Shown here: one piece after another, positions 22,902 through 32,900 of the stretch
How positions within the stretch are numbered: position 1 is the first letter of the stretch
Layout of the letters: each line of letters begins with the position of its first letter
Assembly: GCA_964617875.1 (NCBI GenBank)
Contig: CAZUAI010000054.1
Coordinates: 1 to 36,922 of the forward strand
Direction: 5' to 3'
Origin: CAZMVY01 sp964617875
GTDB taxonomy: Bacteria; Planctomycetota; Phycisphaerae; UBA1845; PWPN01
DNA length: 36,922 nucleotides
The notes under the pieces: model-generated
What the model was told of the DNA's origin: nothing
Databases searched by the model: none
Seen by the model: the letters and a program-made list of their open reading frames with translations, nothing else
Position numbers and translations under genes: made by a program

Positions 22902-25634
22902 TTACGGCGTCGGCACCAACTCAATCCCGACCGGTCCGCCGTGTAAAGGCGGCAGGTCGATCTTCAGGCCGCCGTCGCCGAGCGGGCCGAGGTCGCCCGA
23001 CCGGCCGAGCACGTAGCGGACCTGCCAGCGCCCGTCGGTCTTCGGCAACCGCGACGCGTCGATCTTCACGTCGAACGTCCCGGGTTGCTCCGTCCGGTTC
23101 GCCAGGAAGACCAGCACGCGCTGCGGCTCCGTGTAGTTGCCCGCGTAGAAGCCCTCGCCGCTGACGAGTTCCTGCGCGTACCACGGCCGGGCGTCGAGCA
23201 ACCGGTCCCACTTCACCGTCCGGATCACGTCCCAGAACGGCCGCACGCGGGCCCACGTCTCCATCGTGTCGGCGACGTCGCCCCACGCCCCGTTGCCGCT
23301 GCAGACCTGGATGTCGCTCATGTTGACGGCCGCCATCGCGATGTTGTACGGGTTCTGCGACGTGTCGCGCATGCCGTACATCTTGAACGGCGTGCCGGTC
23401 AGCAGGGCGTTGTACGAGTCGCGGTAGTCCTCCGGCGGGGCCTCCTGGAACGACTCGCCGATCATGCGGCAGTCGTAGAAGCCGGTGACCAGCATGTCGT
23501 GGCTGCCGCCCCACTGCTGGAGGCCGAACCGGGCCTTGTGCCGCTGGAGCACCTTCCTGATCCGGTAGTAGAACCGGTGCTGGATCTCGTCGAGCGAGAG
23601 GGCGGCGTCTTCGGGATGCAGAGGCCCCCGCAGGCGGCCCCACGTCGCCCCGCCGAGGCTGCCGTCGGCATAGAATCCGTCGAGCCCGTACTCGCGGCAC
23701 CAGTAGTCGGTCATCCACGGCAGAAACTCCTGCCAGCGGCCGGGCGTCGCGTAGAACGTGAAGTCCTGCAGGTCCCAGTTCTTCTGGTACTCGTCCAGCG
23801 CGTCGTCGAACCGCAGCAGCGAACTCCGTCCCGGCACGATGCCGATGTAGCCGATCATCGCCATGCCCAGCCGGTGCGTTTCGTCCGACGCCCGTTTCAT
23901 CTCGGGCTCGTTGACGAGGAACGCCTCGCGGTCGCGGAAGTCGCTGCTCGTCCAGGTGTGGTGCCACACCATCGCCCCCGTGCCGTGGCTCCGGTATCGT
24001 GCGAGGTCCACGCTGTCCGGGTACTCCTGGAAACTCGGGCGCCGACGCCAGTGCTGGATCGGCCCCTCCGGGTACTTGATGTAATGCACCATCCGCGTGG
24101 CGAAGCCGATCGGGTTGAGCGGCTGCGCGGGGAGCCACAGGGTGGCGAATCGCAGTCTGTCGCCCTCGACGGCCACGGCCGCCCGGCCCGGATCGCCGGC
24201 GCGGCCCCCCACGGCGACTTCGGGCATCAGGGCCTTGATGAGCACGCCGGCCTTCGTGTTGTGGCGGTAGTGGATGCCGCCCTTTTTGCCGGACGCCACG
24301 GCGACCGCCATCCCGGCCTCGGACGCGGCCTCACGCCCGGCCGGCTGCGCGAACGGATGCGCCACACCGATGAAGGCCCGGATCTCCTTCGGTTCAACGC
24401 CTTCGACGGTCACCGTCCACCACCAGACGGTCAGCACGGTGAACCGCGCCTGCACGTGCGCCGTGGCCCGCCGGCCGTTCGGTCCGACGAGCGGCAGCGC
24501 CATGCGCAGGCCCAGCGGGTCGGCCTCGAAGCGGACCTCGCCGTCGGGATCGGCGCGGAAGACCTCGCCGGTCTTCGACGTGACGGTCACCTCGGGGCAC
24601 GGGCCGTCGATCAGCGTATCGTTGCCGTACAGCCCCGCCCGAACCACACCTCGCGGGACGCCCTTCTCGCCGACGAACACCGCCGTCGCGCCGGTCGGCG
24701 GCCATGTCCACGCCACGCGGTCGCCGGCGATCTCAACACGGTTCGCCTTCCGCACGTCGCCCTCGTACTCGGCATCGAGGCCGCGGCACAGTGCGTGCAT
24801 GTCCCGGAGGCAGTCTTCGCGCCGCTGCCTCTCGGCCGGGGAGATCAGCTCCCACTGCTGCATGTGGCGGACGGCGATCGCGCCAACGGAGCCGAAGCCG
24901 AACTTGCCGCCGGCGGGGTCGGGGTCGTCAAAGCCGAGCAGCGGCGTCCATCCCGCCGTCGACAACGGATCGTCGATGCGTTGCGCACCCTCGGCCGCTT
25001 CGGCCGCCCAGATCTCGATCCCGCGTCCACGCGTCGCGATTCGAAGCGAATGCCAGCCCGCGCCGAGGGGTTTGAACGGGAACTCGCCGATCCGCCCGGG
25101 CGACGCCTCCTCCGGCATCGGCGAGGAGTGCGATTGCCCGCCGATCATGGAACGGCTGACGGTGACCGACCAGGCCCGCGCCCTGCCCGCGAGCAGGTCC
25201 AGTTCGATCAGCACCTCGCCGAAGGCGTCGGCCGAGCGGAGGAGTAGGAGGACCGGCTTGTCGCGCTGCTCGATCTCGCACGCGATGACCTGGTTCCGCA
25301 GCGGCATCCCCGCGTTGGCGACGGTTCCGACGATCTCCGTGGCCCCGGCGGCGGGTTTGACGCCCTTGAGATCCGGCGGCCCCTGGAAATCCTTGCGCTC
25401 GTACGGCAGGCCGAGCACGTGCCACGTTCTCTTCGCGACCCACTCCATGACATGGAGGTACTTCCCGGCGTCCGGGTGCCCGGCCGCAGCGCCGAACACC
25501 GGCTCCGCAATCAGGGGGCCGCCGTCCTCCGCCGGCGCGGGGCTGCGAAAGCGCTGCGGATCGGCCACGACCGCCGTTGACAGTGCAGCGACGGCAACAA
25601 GCATCCATTCGACAATCCGGTTTGTCTGCTTCAT
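22902..25634 (-). CDS. Large secreted TIM-barrel glycosidase-like protein
   Basis: The product is 910 aa from ATG 25634, giving a signal peptide (residues 1 to about 24, MKQTNRIVEW...VVA). Three parts can be seen: an N-terminal beta-sandwich (about 35-270; LGAGWHSLRIATRGRGIEIW is concanavalin-like), a second beta domain (about 290-500), and a TIM barrel (about 550-820) with a C-terminal beta domain. In the barrel, YGLDGFYADGS (Asp at about 657) resembles the beta4 nucleophile strand of GH27/GH31/GH36 enzymes, and MIGESF (about 725-729) offers an acid/base candidate. I cannot assign a CAZy family; GH36-like or GH123/DUF6067-like are alternatives. It heads the operon with two microproteins and the symporter, so it probably releases the transported product. 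No SD is present; see the promoter entry. Confidence 0.85.
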   Translation of the reverse strand: MKQTNRIVEWMLVAVAALSTAVVADPQRFRSPAPAEDGGPLIAEPVFGAAAGHPDAGKYLHVMEWVAKRTWHVLGLPYERKDFQGPPDLKGVKPAAGATEIVGTVANAGMPLRNQVIACEIEQRDKPVLLLLRSADAFGEVLIELDLLAGRARAWSVTVSRSMIGGQSHSSPMPEEASPGRIGEFPFKPLGAGWHSLRIATRGRGIEIWAAEAAEGAQRIDDPLSTAGWTPLLGFDDPDPAGGKFGFGSVGAIAVRHMQQWELISPAERQRREDCLRDMHALCRGLDAEYEGDVRKANRVEIAGDRVAWTWPPTGATAVFVGEKGVPRGVVRAGLYGNDTLIDGPCPEVTVTSKTGEVFRADPDGEVRFEADPLGLRMALPLVGPNGRRATAHVQARFTVLTVWWWTVTVEGVEPKEIRAFIGVAHPFAQPAGREAASEAGMAVAVASGKKGGIHYRHNTKAGVLIKALMPEVAVGGRAGDPGRAAVAVEGDRLRFATLWLPAQPLNPIGFATRMVHYIKYPEGPIQHWRRRPSFQEYPDSVDLARYRSHGTGAMVWHHTWTSSDFRDREAFLVNEPEMKRASDETHRLGMAMIGYIGIVPGRSSLLRFDDALDEYQKNWDLQDFTFYATPGRWQEFLPWMTDYWCREYGLDGFYADGSLGGATWGRLRGPLHPEDAALSLDEIQHRFYYRIRKVLQRHKARFGLQQWGGSHDMLVTGFYDCRMIGESFQEAPPEDYRDSYNALLTGTPFKMYGMRDTSQNPYNIAMAAVNMSDIQVCSGNGAWGDVADTMETWARVRPFWDVIRTVKWDRLLDARPWYAQELVSGEGFYAGNYTEPQRVLVFLANRTEQPGTFDVKIDASRLPKTDGRWQVRYVLGRSGDLGPLGDGGLKIDLPPLHGGPVGIELVPTP

Positions 25635-25670
25635 TCGAGGCACCATAGCCGTCGGCATGGGACCTCGCAA
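25635..25670 (-). promoter_or_regulatory. Promoter placed for a leaderless mRNA of the 25634 gene
   Basis: On the minus strand TTGCGA (25670-25665) and TATGGT (25647-25642) are separated by exactly 17 nt, and the -10 box ends 7 nt before ATG 25634. Transcription would start at or next to the ATG. The sequence between lacks an SD, in contrast to most genes here. Confidence 0.5.
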
Positions 25671-25717
25671 CGGTGTGCCTGGGCGGCCCCCCGGGGCTGC
25701 GGCGTGCGACGGCGGGG

Positions 25718-25753
25718 TTGACAGATCGCCGTACCCGTCGTACCGGGTACGGC
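25718..25753 (+). promoter_or_regulatory. TTGACA box followed by a perfect 10-bp inverted repeat (operator candidate)
   Basis: TTGACA lies at 25718-25723. GCCGTACCCG (25728-25737) and CGGGTACGGC (25744-25753) are perfect inverted arms around a 6-nt spacer, covering the spacer and -10 zone (TACCGG, weak). This is a typical repressor-site geometry in the 152-nt divergent gap between the MBL gene and the glycosidase/symporter operon. No regulator gene is adjacent. Confidence 0.5.
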
Positions 25754-25786
25754 ATCCTCAGGCCCTCGGGGCCGATCGGAGCGGAC

Positions 25787-27742
25787 ATGGCAAGGCCCAT
25801 GGCGGCAGCGGTTTTCGCGGTGTCGGTCGTGGCCGGGATGAATCCGGCGGCCGCCGAAGGCCCCAACCTCACGCGAATCTCCGACCACCTGGCGGTCTAT
25901 CACGGCCCGATCAACGTCGGCATCCTCCGGAACGGGCATCAGGCCCTCCTGATCGACTGCGGCGACGGCGAGGTGACCGAGGCCCTGTCCTCGCTGGGCG
26001 TTTCGGCCGTCGACCGGATTCTCTTCACGCACCACCATCGCGACCAGGCGTGCGGCGCCCACCGATTCCAGGCCGGGGGCGCGAGCCTCGCCGTGCCGGC
26101 GGAGGAACGCGACTGGTTCGACCACGTCGAGAAGTACTGGAACGACCCCAGGCAGCGCTGGCACAACTACGCCACGCGGCCGCACGAACTCATGCTCACC
26201 GAACCGGTCCGGGTGGATCGCACGCTCAAGCCGGGGGACACGCTGACGTTCGGGCCCGCGCGGATCGAGGTGATCGGCACGCCGGGTCATACGGACGGCT
26301 CCATCAGCTTCCTCGTCGAGGCCGACGGCCGGCGCGTCATCTTCTGCGGCGACGCCCTGTACGACGAAGGGCGGGTCTGGGATCTCTACAGCCTTCAGAA
26401 GGGCTTTCGCCGAGGCGATTTCCAGCTTTACGATTATCACGGCTTCATGGGCGCCAGAGAGACCCTGGCCGAGAGCCTCGGCCGGCTCAAGGCCGCGCGG
26501 CCCGAGTTCCTCGTGCCGTCGCACGGCCGGGTCATGCGGGACGCCGCGCGTGCCGTCGACGTGCTGCTCGATCGCCTCGAGACCTGCTACGACCGCTACG
26601 TCGCCATCTCGGCCCTTCGCCACTACTTCCCGCAAGTCTTCACGAAGTACGCCGACCGGCCGGACCACATGCCCATTCGGCCCGGCAAGGCCCCGCCGCC
26701 GTTCCTCCGGCACATCGACACGACCTGGGCGATCCTCTCGGACGACAAGGCCGCCTGGGTGATGGACTGCCGCAACGACGACGTGATCCGGGCCGTCCAG
26801 GGCATGATCGACCGGGGGGAGGCGCGCACGGTCGAGGGGCTGTGGGTCACGCACTACCACGACGACCACGTGGACGGCATCCCGGCGTTCCGGAAGAAGT
26901 TCAACTGTCCGTGCGTCACCGACGGCTCCGTGGCGGACGTGATCGGCCGTCCGATGGCGTGGCATCTCCCCTGCATGTCGCCGGGCGTGATCCGCGTGGA
27001 CCGGCCGACAACGGATGGCGAGACGTGGCATTGGCACGAGTTCACGATGACCGCGTACCACCTGCCCGGACAGACGCAGTACCACGCGGGCCTGTTCGTC
27101 GAGGGACACGACGTCCGCATGTTCTTCGTGGGCGATTCGTTCACGCCGGCGGGCATTGATGACTACTGTGCGTACAACCGCAACCGGCTCGGCAAGGACG
27201 TGGGGTTCGACCACGGCGTCGCCCTGATCGAGAAGCTCCGGCCGACGCACATCTTCAACTGCCACGTGGACAAGGCGTTCGACTTCACCCCGGAGCAGTG
27301 CCGGTTCATGCGAGCGAACCTGGCCGAGCGGGAGCGGCTCTTCGGGCAGATCGTGCCGTGGGACCACGCCAACTACGGCATGGATGCGCACTGGGTCCGG
27401 TGCGACCCGTACGAGCAGACGGCCTCCCCCGGTTCCCGCATCGAGATCGACGTGATCGTCACGAACCACTCGTCGCAGCCGCAGACGGCCGAATGCCGAG
27501 CCGTGCCGCCGCGCGCCTGGCTCGCCGGGACCTCCTCGACTCCGCCGGCGGCGGATCGTGCGCCGGCCCCCGGGTGGTCTCGCGCCGAGGTGCCGGCGAA
27601 GAAGGAGGCCGCCGTCCGCCTGACGCTCACCGTTCCGGCCGGCCTCCGGGCAGGACGCTACCCGGTCCCGATCGACCTTCGGTACGGCCGCTGGGTCCTG
27701 CCCCAGTACACGGCGGCCATCGTGGCCGTGGCGACTCCCTGA
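25787..27742 (+). CDS. Secreted tandem metallo-beta-lactamase-fold protein
   Basis: The product is 651 aa from ATG 25787 (GGAG 5 nt upstream), with a signal peptide (residues 1-23). It carries two MBL domains in tandem. Domain 1 (about 28-280) has THHHRDQ at 81-87, PGHTDGS (His168), CGDA (Asp189) and PSHG (His246); its HxHxDH motif ends in Gln. Domain 2 (about 300-520) has an intact THYHDDH at 355-361 and Asp450 in VGDSF, but PGQTQYH replaces the usual GHT (Gln429; His433 nearby) and NCHVD supplies His493. A C-terminal beta-sandwich of ~110 residues follows (IEIDVIVTNHS). MBL proteins are hydrolases with broad substrates; function here is unknown. The next gene is convergent, 42 nt away. Confidence 0.9.
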   Translation: MARPMAAAVFAVSVVAGMNPAAAEGPNLTRISDHLAVYHGPINVGILRNGHQALLIDCGDGEVTEALSSLGVSAVDRILFTHHHRDQACGAHRFQAGGASLAVPAEERDWFDHVEKYWNDPRQRWHNYATRPHELMLTEPVRVDRTLKPGDTLTFGPARIEVIGTPGHTDGSISFLVEADGRRVIFCGDALYDEGRVWDLYSLQKGFRRGDFQLYDYHGFMGARETLAESLGRLKAARPEFLVPSHGRVMRDAARAVDVLLDRLETCYDRYVAISALRHYFPQVFTKYADRPDHMPIRPGKAPPPFLRHIDTTWAILSDDKAAWVMDCRNDDVIRAVQGMIDRGEARTVEGLWVTHYHDDHVDGIPAFRKKFNCPCVTDGSVADVIGRPMAWHLPCMSPGVIRVDRPTTDGETWHWHEFTMTAYHLPGQTQYHAGLFVEGHDVRMFFVGDSFTPAGIDDYCAYNRNRLGKDVGFDHGVALIEKLRPTHIFNCHVDKAFDFTPEQCRFMRANLAERERLFGQIVPWDHANYGMDAHWVRCDPYEQTASPGSRIEIDVIVTNHSSQPQTAECRAVPPRAWLAGTSSTPPAADRAPAPGWSRAEVPAKKEAAVRLTLTVPAGLRAGRYPVPIDLRYGRWVLPQYTAAIVAVATP

Positions 27743-27784
27743 GAATCGCACCTCGCGCGGCGCGCTCCTGTCGTGCGGCGACGT

Positions 27785-29941
27785 TCAATCGTTCGGGCGG
27801 GCCGTCGTGCCGGACGGCATCGGGTGCCCGCGCTGGACGCGGTGGCTCTTCGGGGCAAGCGTCACGCCGTCGCCGGTCCAGTCCCGGTCGGACGCGTTGA
27901 CCCGGATGCTCGTGCCGTCGGACAGCGTCGTCCGCGTAACGCCCGGCGCAAGCACCCGGTGATCCGTGATGAACTCGTAATCGAGATCGCCGCCCCATTC
28001 GCGATGTGCGAGGTACTTCCGCCGGATCTCGTCCACCTCCTTCTTCGTCGGCGTGGCGTTGAACTCGTACCCCGTCCGGCCGGCCAGTTCGGGCCCGCCG
28101 CCGTAGGTGCACAATCCGTGGTAGATGATGTGCTGGAGCGGCACCCAGTGATCGAGCAGCGCCGCCTCGCAGTAGCCGTTGCCGTCGAACTTGCGCGAGG
28201 CCCCTCCGCCCGGGTAGCTCGTGTTGCCCGCGCTGACGATAACCCCCAGCAGGGGCGCGACGCTCGTCTCGCAGCCGACCGCGCCGAAGAGGTCCGCCGC
28301 GTATCGGAAATAGCCGATCGCCCCTTCGCCGTATTCGCGCCGCGTGATCACGCGGTTCGGCGGGAACGTCTCTTCCATGACCGACAGGCAGGCGTCCCAG
28401 TAGTGCATCCCGCGGAGGCCGAGCGCCTTGAGCTTCGGCAGGTCGCGCCTGCCGAATCGCTCGAGCATCTCCTGCGGTATCCCCTGGTACGAGTACCCGC
28501 CGATCCACGCGCCGTGGTACCGCAACTCGCCGTATTCGTTGATCTGGATGAAGTCCGGGGCCCAGTCGGGCGAGCACCGGTAGCAGTCCTTGTAGTTCAG
28601 GTGGAACCCCGCACGGTAGCCGGCCTCGTCGAGGCGCTTCATCATCCGCCGGAAGCCCTCTTCGCCGCCGTGCGCCTTTTCGAGCGGGAAGACGGTGGGG
28701 TGCGCGCCGTCGTGGCCCTCGTAATTCGCGCCGACGAAGACGAAGTTGATCTTCTCGAAGCCGGCCTCCCGGAACAGCGACAGGGCATCGGCAAACGCGT
28801 CCCACGACTGGAACGACCGCATCTCGCCCCGGCCGTCGAGCGACGAACGCTTCATCCCCATCATGACGCGGAGGCAGACCGAATCCATGAAGTACCGGAC
28901 CTCCGGGTTGGCCTTCGCCCGCTCCCGCAGGGTCTTCACGCCCCGTTCGCGGATGAGGTAGTCGCGGAAGACGTTGCCGACGCCGACGTACCCTGCCTGA
29001 TCCCGGTCGAGCGCCACGAGCCGCACGCGCCGATCGACCGGATCCAGCCGGGAGTGCCAGAACCTGCGATAGTGCAGAACCGGGTTGATCGACGCCGTCC
29101 GGCCCGGCCCCTGGTTCCGGCGGGCGCGCAGCTCCGCGTCGTACTCGCCGCTGACCAGGATGCCCATCAGCCCGCCCGCTTCGCGGATCGTGGCGTAGAC
29201 GGGCTGCTGAAGCTGGTCTTCCCACGCGGCCTGGATGCCGTAGACCATGGAACCGTACTCGGCCGGGGCGTCGGGGCGGAAGTTCCAGCGCGTGTTGACG
29301 CCGGCCGGCGTGCCAGGGTCGCCGAAGCCGGCCTGCTCGAACTGCCGGTTCGCCCGCGGGTGGTTGCGGTCGAAGTAGTACACGCCGCCCGACCAGCTCG
29401 GAATCAACAGATACCCCGGCGACCCGGCCGGCACGGCCCCGAGATGGGGAAACAGCTCGACGTTCATCAGCCTCCAGCGTTGCGGTATGCCGTCTGGCGC
29501 GCGCTGCTCGCGAAGGCTCGCGATGGGAATCGCGTACTCGAACGTGTTCCCCTCGAGCTTCAGCTCGACGTCGAACGCGATCCCGAAGCTCAACGTGCCC
29601 ATCGCGGAGGGAGAACCGGCGCCCGTATCGACGTGAATGACGGCGCGGGTGTCGTCCTGGCGCTCCACCCTGACGCCGCACCGGGAACTCGCGGCGTCGG
29701 GGCTGATGATCAGCGTCCGCATGCGGTCCTCGGTGTTGTCCCACGCGCGGATCACGCCGAAGTCGACGGCCGAGTAGGTCTCGCCGGTGCGCAGGTCGCG
29801 GAGTTCGCAGCGGCCCCCGCGCAGCGCCAGGTCGATGCGGAGCTGAAGGCGATCGTTGGACAGATGCAGCGAAGGCCCGGCGTTCGCCAGGACGGGCGCC
29901 AGCAGGCCCGGCAGGAGCGCCGCATACGAGGTTCGGATCAT
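27785..29941 (-). CDS. Secreted TIM-barrel protein, glycosidase-like (DUF5696/GH101-like by eye)
   Basis: The product is 718 aa from ATG 29941, with a very strong GGAGGAGG SD and a signal peptide (residues 1-21, ending VLANA). The N-terminal ~250 residues form a beta-sandwich of the galactose-mutarotase type (LHLSNDRLQLRIDL...). A barrel-like region follows (about 340-600) with GFEKINFVFVGANYEG, GYRAGFHLNYKDCY and GMHYWDACLSVME, each placing Asp/Glu/Tyr at strand ends. This recalls glycosidase-like families such as DUF5696 or GH101, but I am not certain. It is third in the operon, 27 nt after the GH42-like gene, and may act on the same polymer. Confidence 0.83.
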   Translation of the reverse strand: MIRTSYAALLPGLLAPVLANAGPSLHLSNDRLQLRIDLALRGGRCELRDLRTGETYSAVDFGVIRAWDNTEDRMRTLIISPDAASSRCGVRVERQDDTRAVIHVDTGAGSPSAMGTLSFGIAFDVELKLEGNTFEYAIPIASLREQRAPDGIPQRWRLMNVELFPHLGAVPAGSPGYLLIPSWSGGVYYFDRNHPRANRQFEQAGFGDPGTPAGVNTRWNFRPDAPAEYGSMVYGIQAAWEDQLQQPVYATIREAGGLMGILVSGEYDAELRARRNQGPGRTASINPVLHYRRFWHSRLDPVDRRVRLVALDRDQAGYVGVGNVFRDYLIRERGVKTLRERAKANPEVRYFMDSVCLRVMMGMKRSSLDGRGEMRSFQSWDAFADALSLFREAGFEKINFVFVGANYEGHDGAHPTVFPLEKAHGGEEGFRRMMKRLDEAGYRAGFHLNYKDCYRCSPDWAPDFIQINEYGELRYHGAWIGGYSYQGIPQEMLERFGRRDLPKLKALGLRGMHYWDACLSVMEETFPPNRVITRREYGEGAIGYFRYAADLFGAVGCETSVAPLLGVIVSAGNTSYPGGGASRKFDGNGYCEAALLDHWVPLQHIIYHGLCTYGGGPELAGRTGYEFNATPTKKEVDEIRRKYLAHREWGGDLDYEFITDHRVLAPGVTRTTLSDGTSIRVNASDRDWTGDGVTLAPKSHRVQRGHPMPSGTTARPND

Positions 29942-29968
29942 GTGTGCCTCCTCCCGCGAAAGCCGCGG

Positions 29969-32900
29969 TTACGGATGGAGTTCGAAGGCCGCCGTCGCCG
30001 ACACCCCGCTCACGACATCCGTCGCGGCGATCGTCCACGTGCCCGCAGGATCATTCAGCGCAAACGGAATGCGCCAGGCCCGGACGGGGCCGTCTCCGCG
30101 GAGCATCGCGCCGTAGTACGGGCGGTCCTTCCCGTCCGGCCCGACGACCCCGACGCGGATCACATGGCCCGGGCGGTCCTTGCCGTCGGTATCGCGGACG
30201 CTGCACCGGAGGTCGAGGACGCCCCCGACCCCGGCCGACCTGCCGGCCTCCAGCCGGACCGCGCCGACCTTGTAGTCCAGCCTTGCCAGCACCGCCGGCG
30301 AGCTTCGCTCGATTTCCTGCTCGGCCTCCCTCACGTTCCCCACGTAACGCTCCTGCCGCATGTCGTAGGTGTGCTTCGCCGCGTCCCAGGTGAACACCGG
30401 CCGCACGGGGATCCCGGCGTCGGTGGCCTCGGGCGGCAGGACGGCGTCGATGTGGATGTCGCCGCGCCGATAGGAGTAGACCCTCGTGCCGAGTTTCCCC
30501 AACGGCTGCCGATAGGTCATCTCGAAGGCCGGTCGCACGCCGGCGCCCTTCTCGATCATCTGCCGCCACGCCCGGACGGTCCCCGGATCCTCGCGTCCCT
30601 CGAGCCACAACACGCCGTTGAGCAGGATCGATCGGCCGGCGCCGTGCCGCTCGACGCGAAGGCCAGCCGGCCCGCCCGGCTTTTCGGCCGCGGCGGCGGC
30701 ATGGGCCCCGCGAAGCAGCATCGGCCCGTACTCCGTGGTTACGGTCGCGACGTGTCCCATGCGCCGCACCTGCTCCCGCAGCGACGGCATGGACGTCGTG
30801 TCGCCCGCGCCGAAGAACTCATCCATCGCCCGGGTCGTGCGGCGCCGGCATCGCTCGTCGAACCCGGCGGGCGGCACGTCGGCGATCACGGTGCCGCCGC
30901 GATCGGCAAAGGCCCGGATCTCCGTGACCTCGGCGTCCGACAGGGCATACGCCTGCACCAGCAGGAGCACCCGCACGTCGGCCTCGCGCAGGCGCCCCGC
31001 CCTGACCTGCCCCGACGCGACGTACTGCGGGGAGTAGCCCGCGTCGCCCAGCAGGTTCAGCACGTATTCGTGTGCCCGGACGGTGTCGGTCGCCTCGCCG
31101 CCGATCGCCTGGCCGATGTGCTGCGACGCCTGCGAGTGGAGCAGGGCGACGGGGTTTCCCGTCGGACGGCACGTCGCGAGCTGAGGCCCGAGCCCGCGGC
31201 GGATCTGCTGCCAGGACGGCAGGAACTCCTCGACGAACGGCATCCGCGTCAGGTCCGGCGCGAGCAGGCCGCCGTCGATCATGAAATACTCGATCATGTT
31301 GTTCCCGCCGAGGATCGACATCCACAGGCGATGCCGGTTGCGCGTCGGCACGCGCCGGTCCTCGACGTAGCCGCCGAACCAGTTGCCGCGCAGGACGCCG
31401 GGCCGCGCCAGCGCATTGACGAGCAGGTTGTCGCGATCGGCCAGGTACGGACCCCAGAACGTCGCCTGCGGCAGCGTGAGTTCCGGGTCTCCCACCGGCG
31501 AGCCCTCCGGGCCGACCACGCCCAACGGGTTGGTCTTCTCGATCTCCTCGCGCCGCTTGCGGATGTTCTCGGCGAAGAAAGACTCCCCGGCCGACAGCGA
31601 ATCATGCACGCGAACGAACGACGCGTCCGGCGGCCCGCCCGGCGCCGATGCCGGGGCGGCCGGGTCCTTCGACTCCACGACGGTGTCCAGGGCCGCCGCG
31701 TCGCGGTCGGACGCCGTGTACGCCGGTTCGACGTCCTCCCACGACGCGAACTGCGTGCCCCAGGCCGCGTTGAGTTCCTCCAGCGAAGCGTATCGCGACC
31801 GGAGGAACGCCGCCAGGGCCGCCCCCTTGCCCGGCCGCGGAATGGGAATCTCGTCGCCCAGCGAGTGGATCAGCGCTCCCTTTCCGCCGCCGAACGTCAT
31901 CCAGCCGAGATCGTCGCGGGCCTCCGCGAGCGGGTCGCCGATCACCGCCGTGAATCCCAACTCGCGCATCTGGAGGTTGCCGATGTGGTTGCCGTACCCG
32001 GAGATCGCGCCCCACATGGCGATCGGGTACTCGCCGCGGTCGGGCCGGCGGACCCGGATCTCCGTCTCTTCCTGATGAATCGTCCGCCCGCCCGCGCACA
32101 GCCGCATCCGCAGGCGCGCCCCCCAGCTCACCACGTGCCCCTGCGGGACCGCGAACGCGACATTCGACGCCCCCGCCTCGACCGGCTGTACCGTCCGCGA
32201 GAACACCCGCCCGTAGCCGTCTTCCAGCGCCATGTCGATCGACGCCGCCTCTTCGGCCGCCGCCGGTCGCGACAGGACGACACGCCCCGTGATGGGCTCG
32301 CCGGCTTCATAGAACGCCGCCGCGGGCTCGATCGCGTCGATCCGCATCGCCGGCCGGACATCGACAGCGAACGAGCCCCAGTTCTCCACCCCGTGCGGAC
32401 CGGTCACGCTGCAATCGACGAAATGCCACCCGCCCGGCAACGGCGGCAGCGCCACGTCCCATTCCAGCGGGCCGGCCTTGGCCTCGAACGGCGATTCGCT
32501 TTCGTGGAGGACCTCTCCCCACAGGTTTCGCACGCGGCTCTTCCGCGTCAGCCGGACCCCGTCGGACCCCGACCACGCCGCGCGGATGCGCAACGGCGGG
32601 GCCGGCCTCGCCGCCTCGATCTCGATGCCGTCCGGGAAGCCGCTCGTCCATGCCAGCCGAGGGTCTCGCCCCGCGGCCCACAGGACGCACCGGGCCGCCA
32701 TCGACTGGTGGTAGTCGTAGCGGACCGGCGCGGTGGAATCGTACTCCATCGGCGGCGTCATCGCGCCGGGCACGGCCGCGAACACGCTCGGCTGCTCGTT
32801 GTAGTCCACGACCAGCACCCGGCCCCGCCCGAAACGGTACGCGTGGAACAGCCGCGGCCCGATCGCCTCCGGACTCGGAATGTCCAGGCTCGGCATGAAC

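Noticed and set aside
20347..23016. Plus-strand open frame through the repeat cluster and the symporter
   Set aside because: The first part translates the repeats (recurring RYSAGSPT-type words) and the rest is antisense to the symporter.
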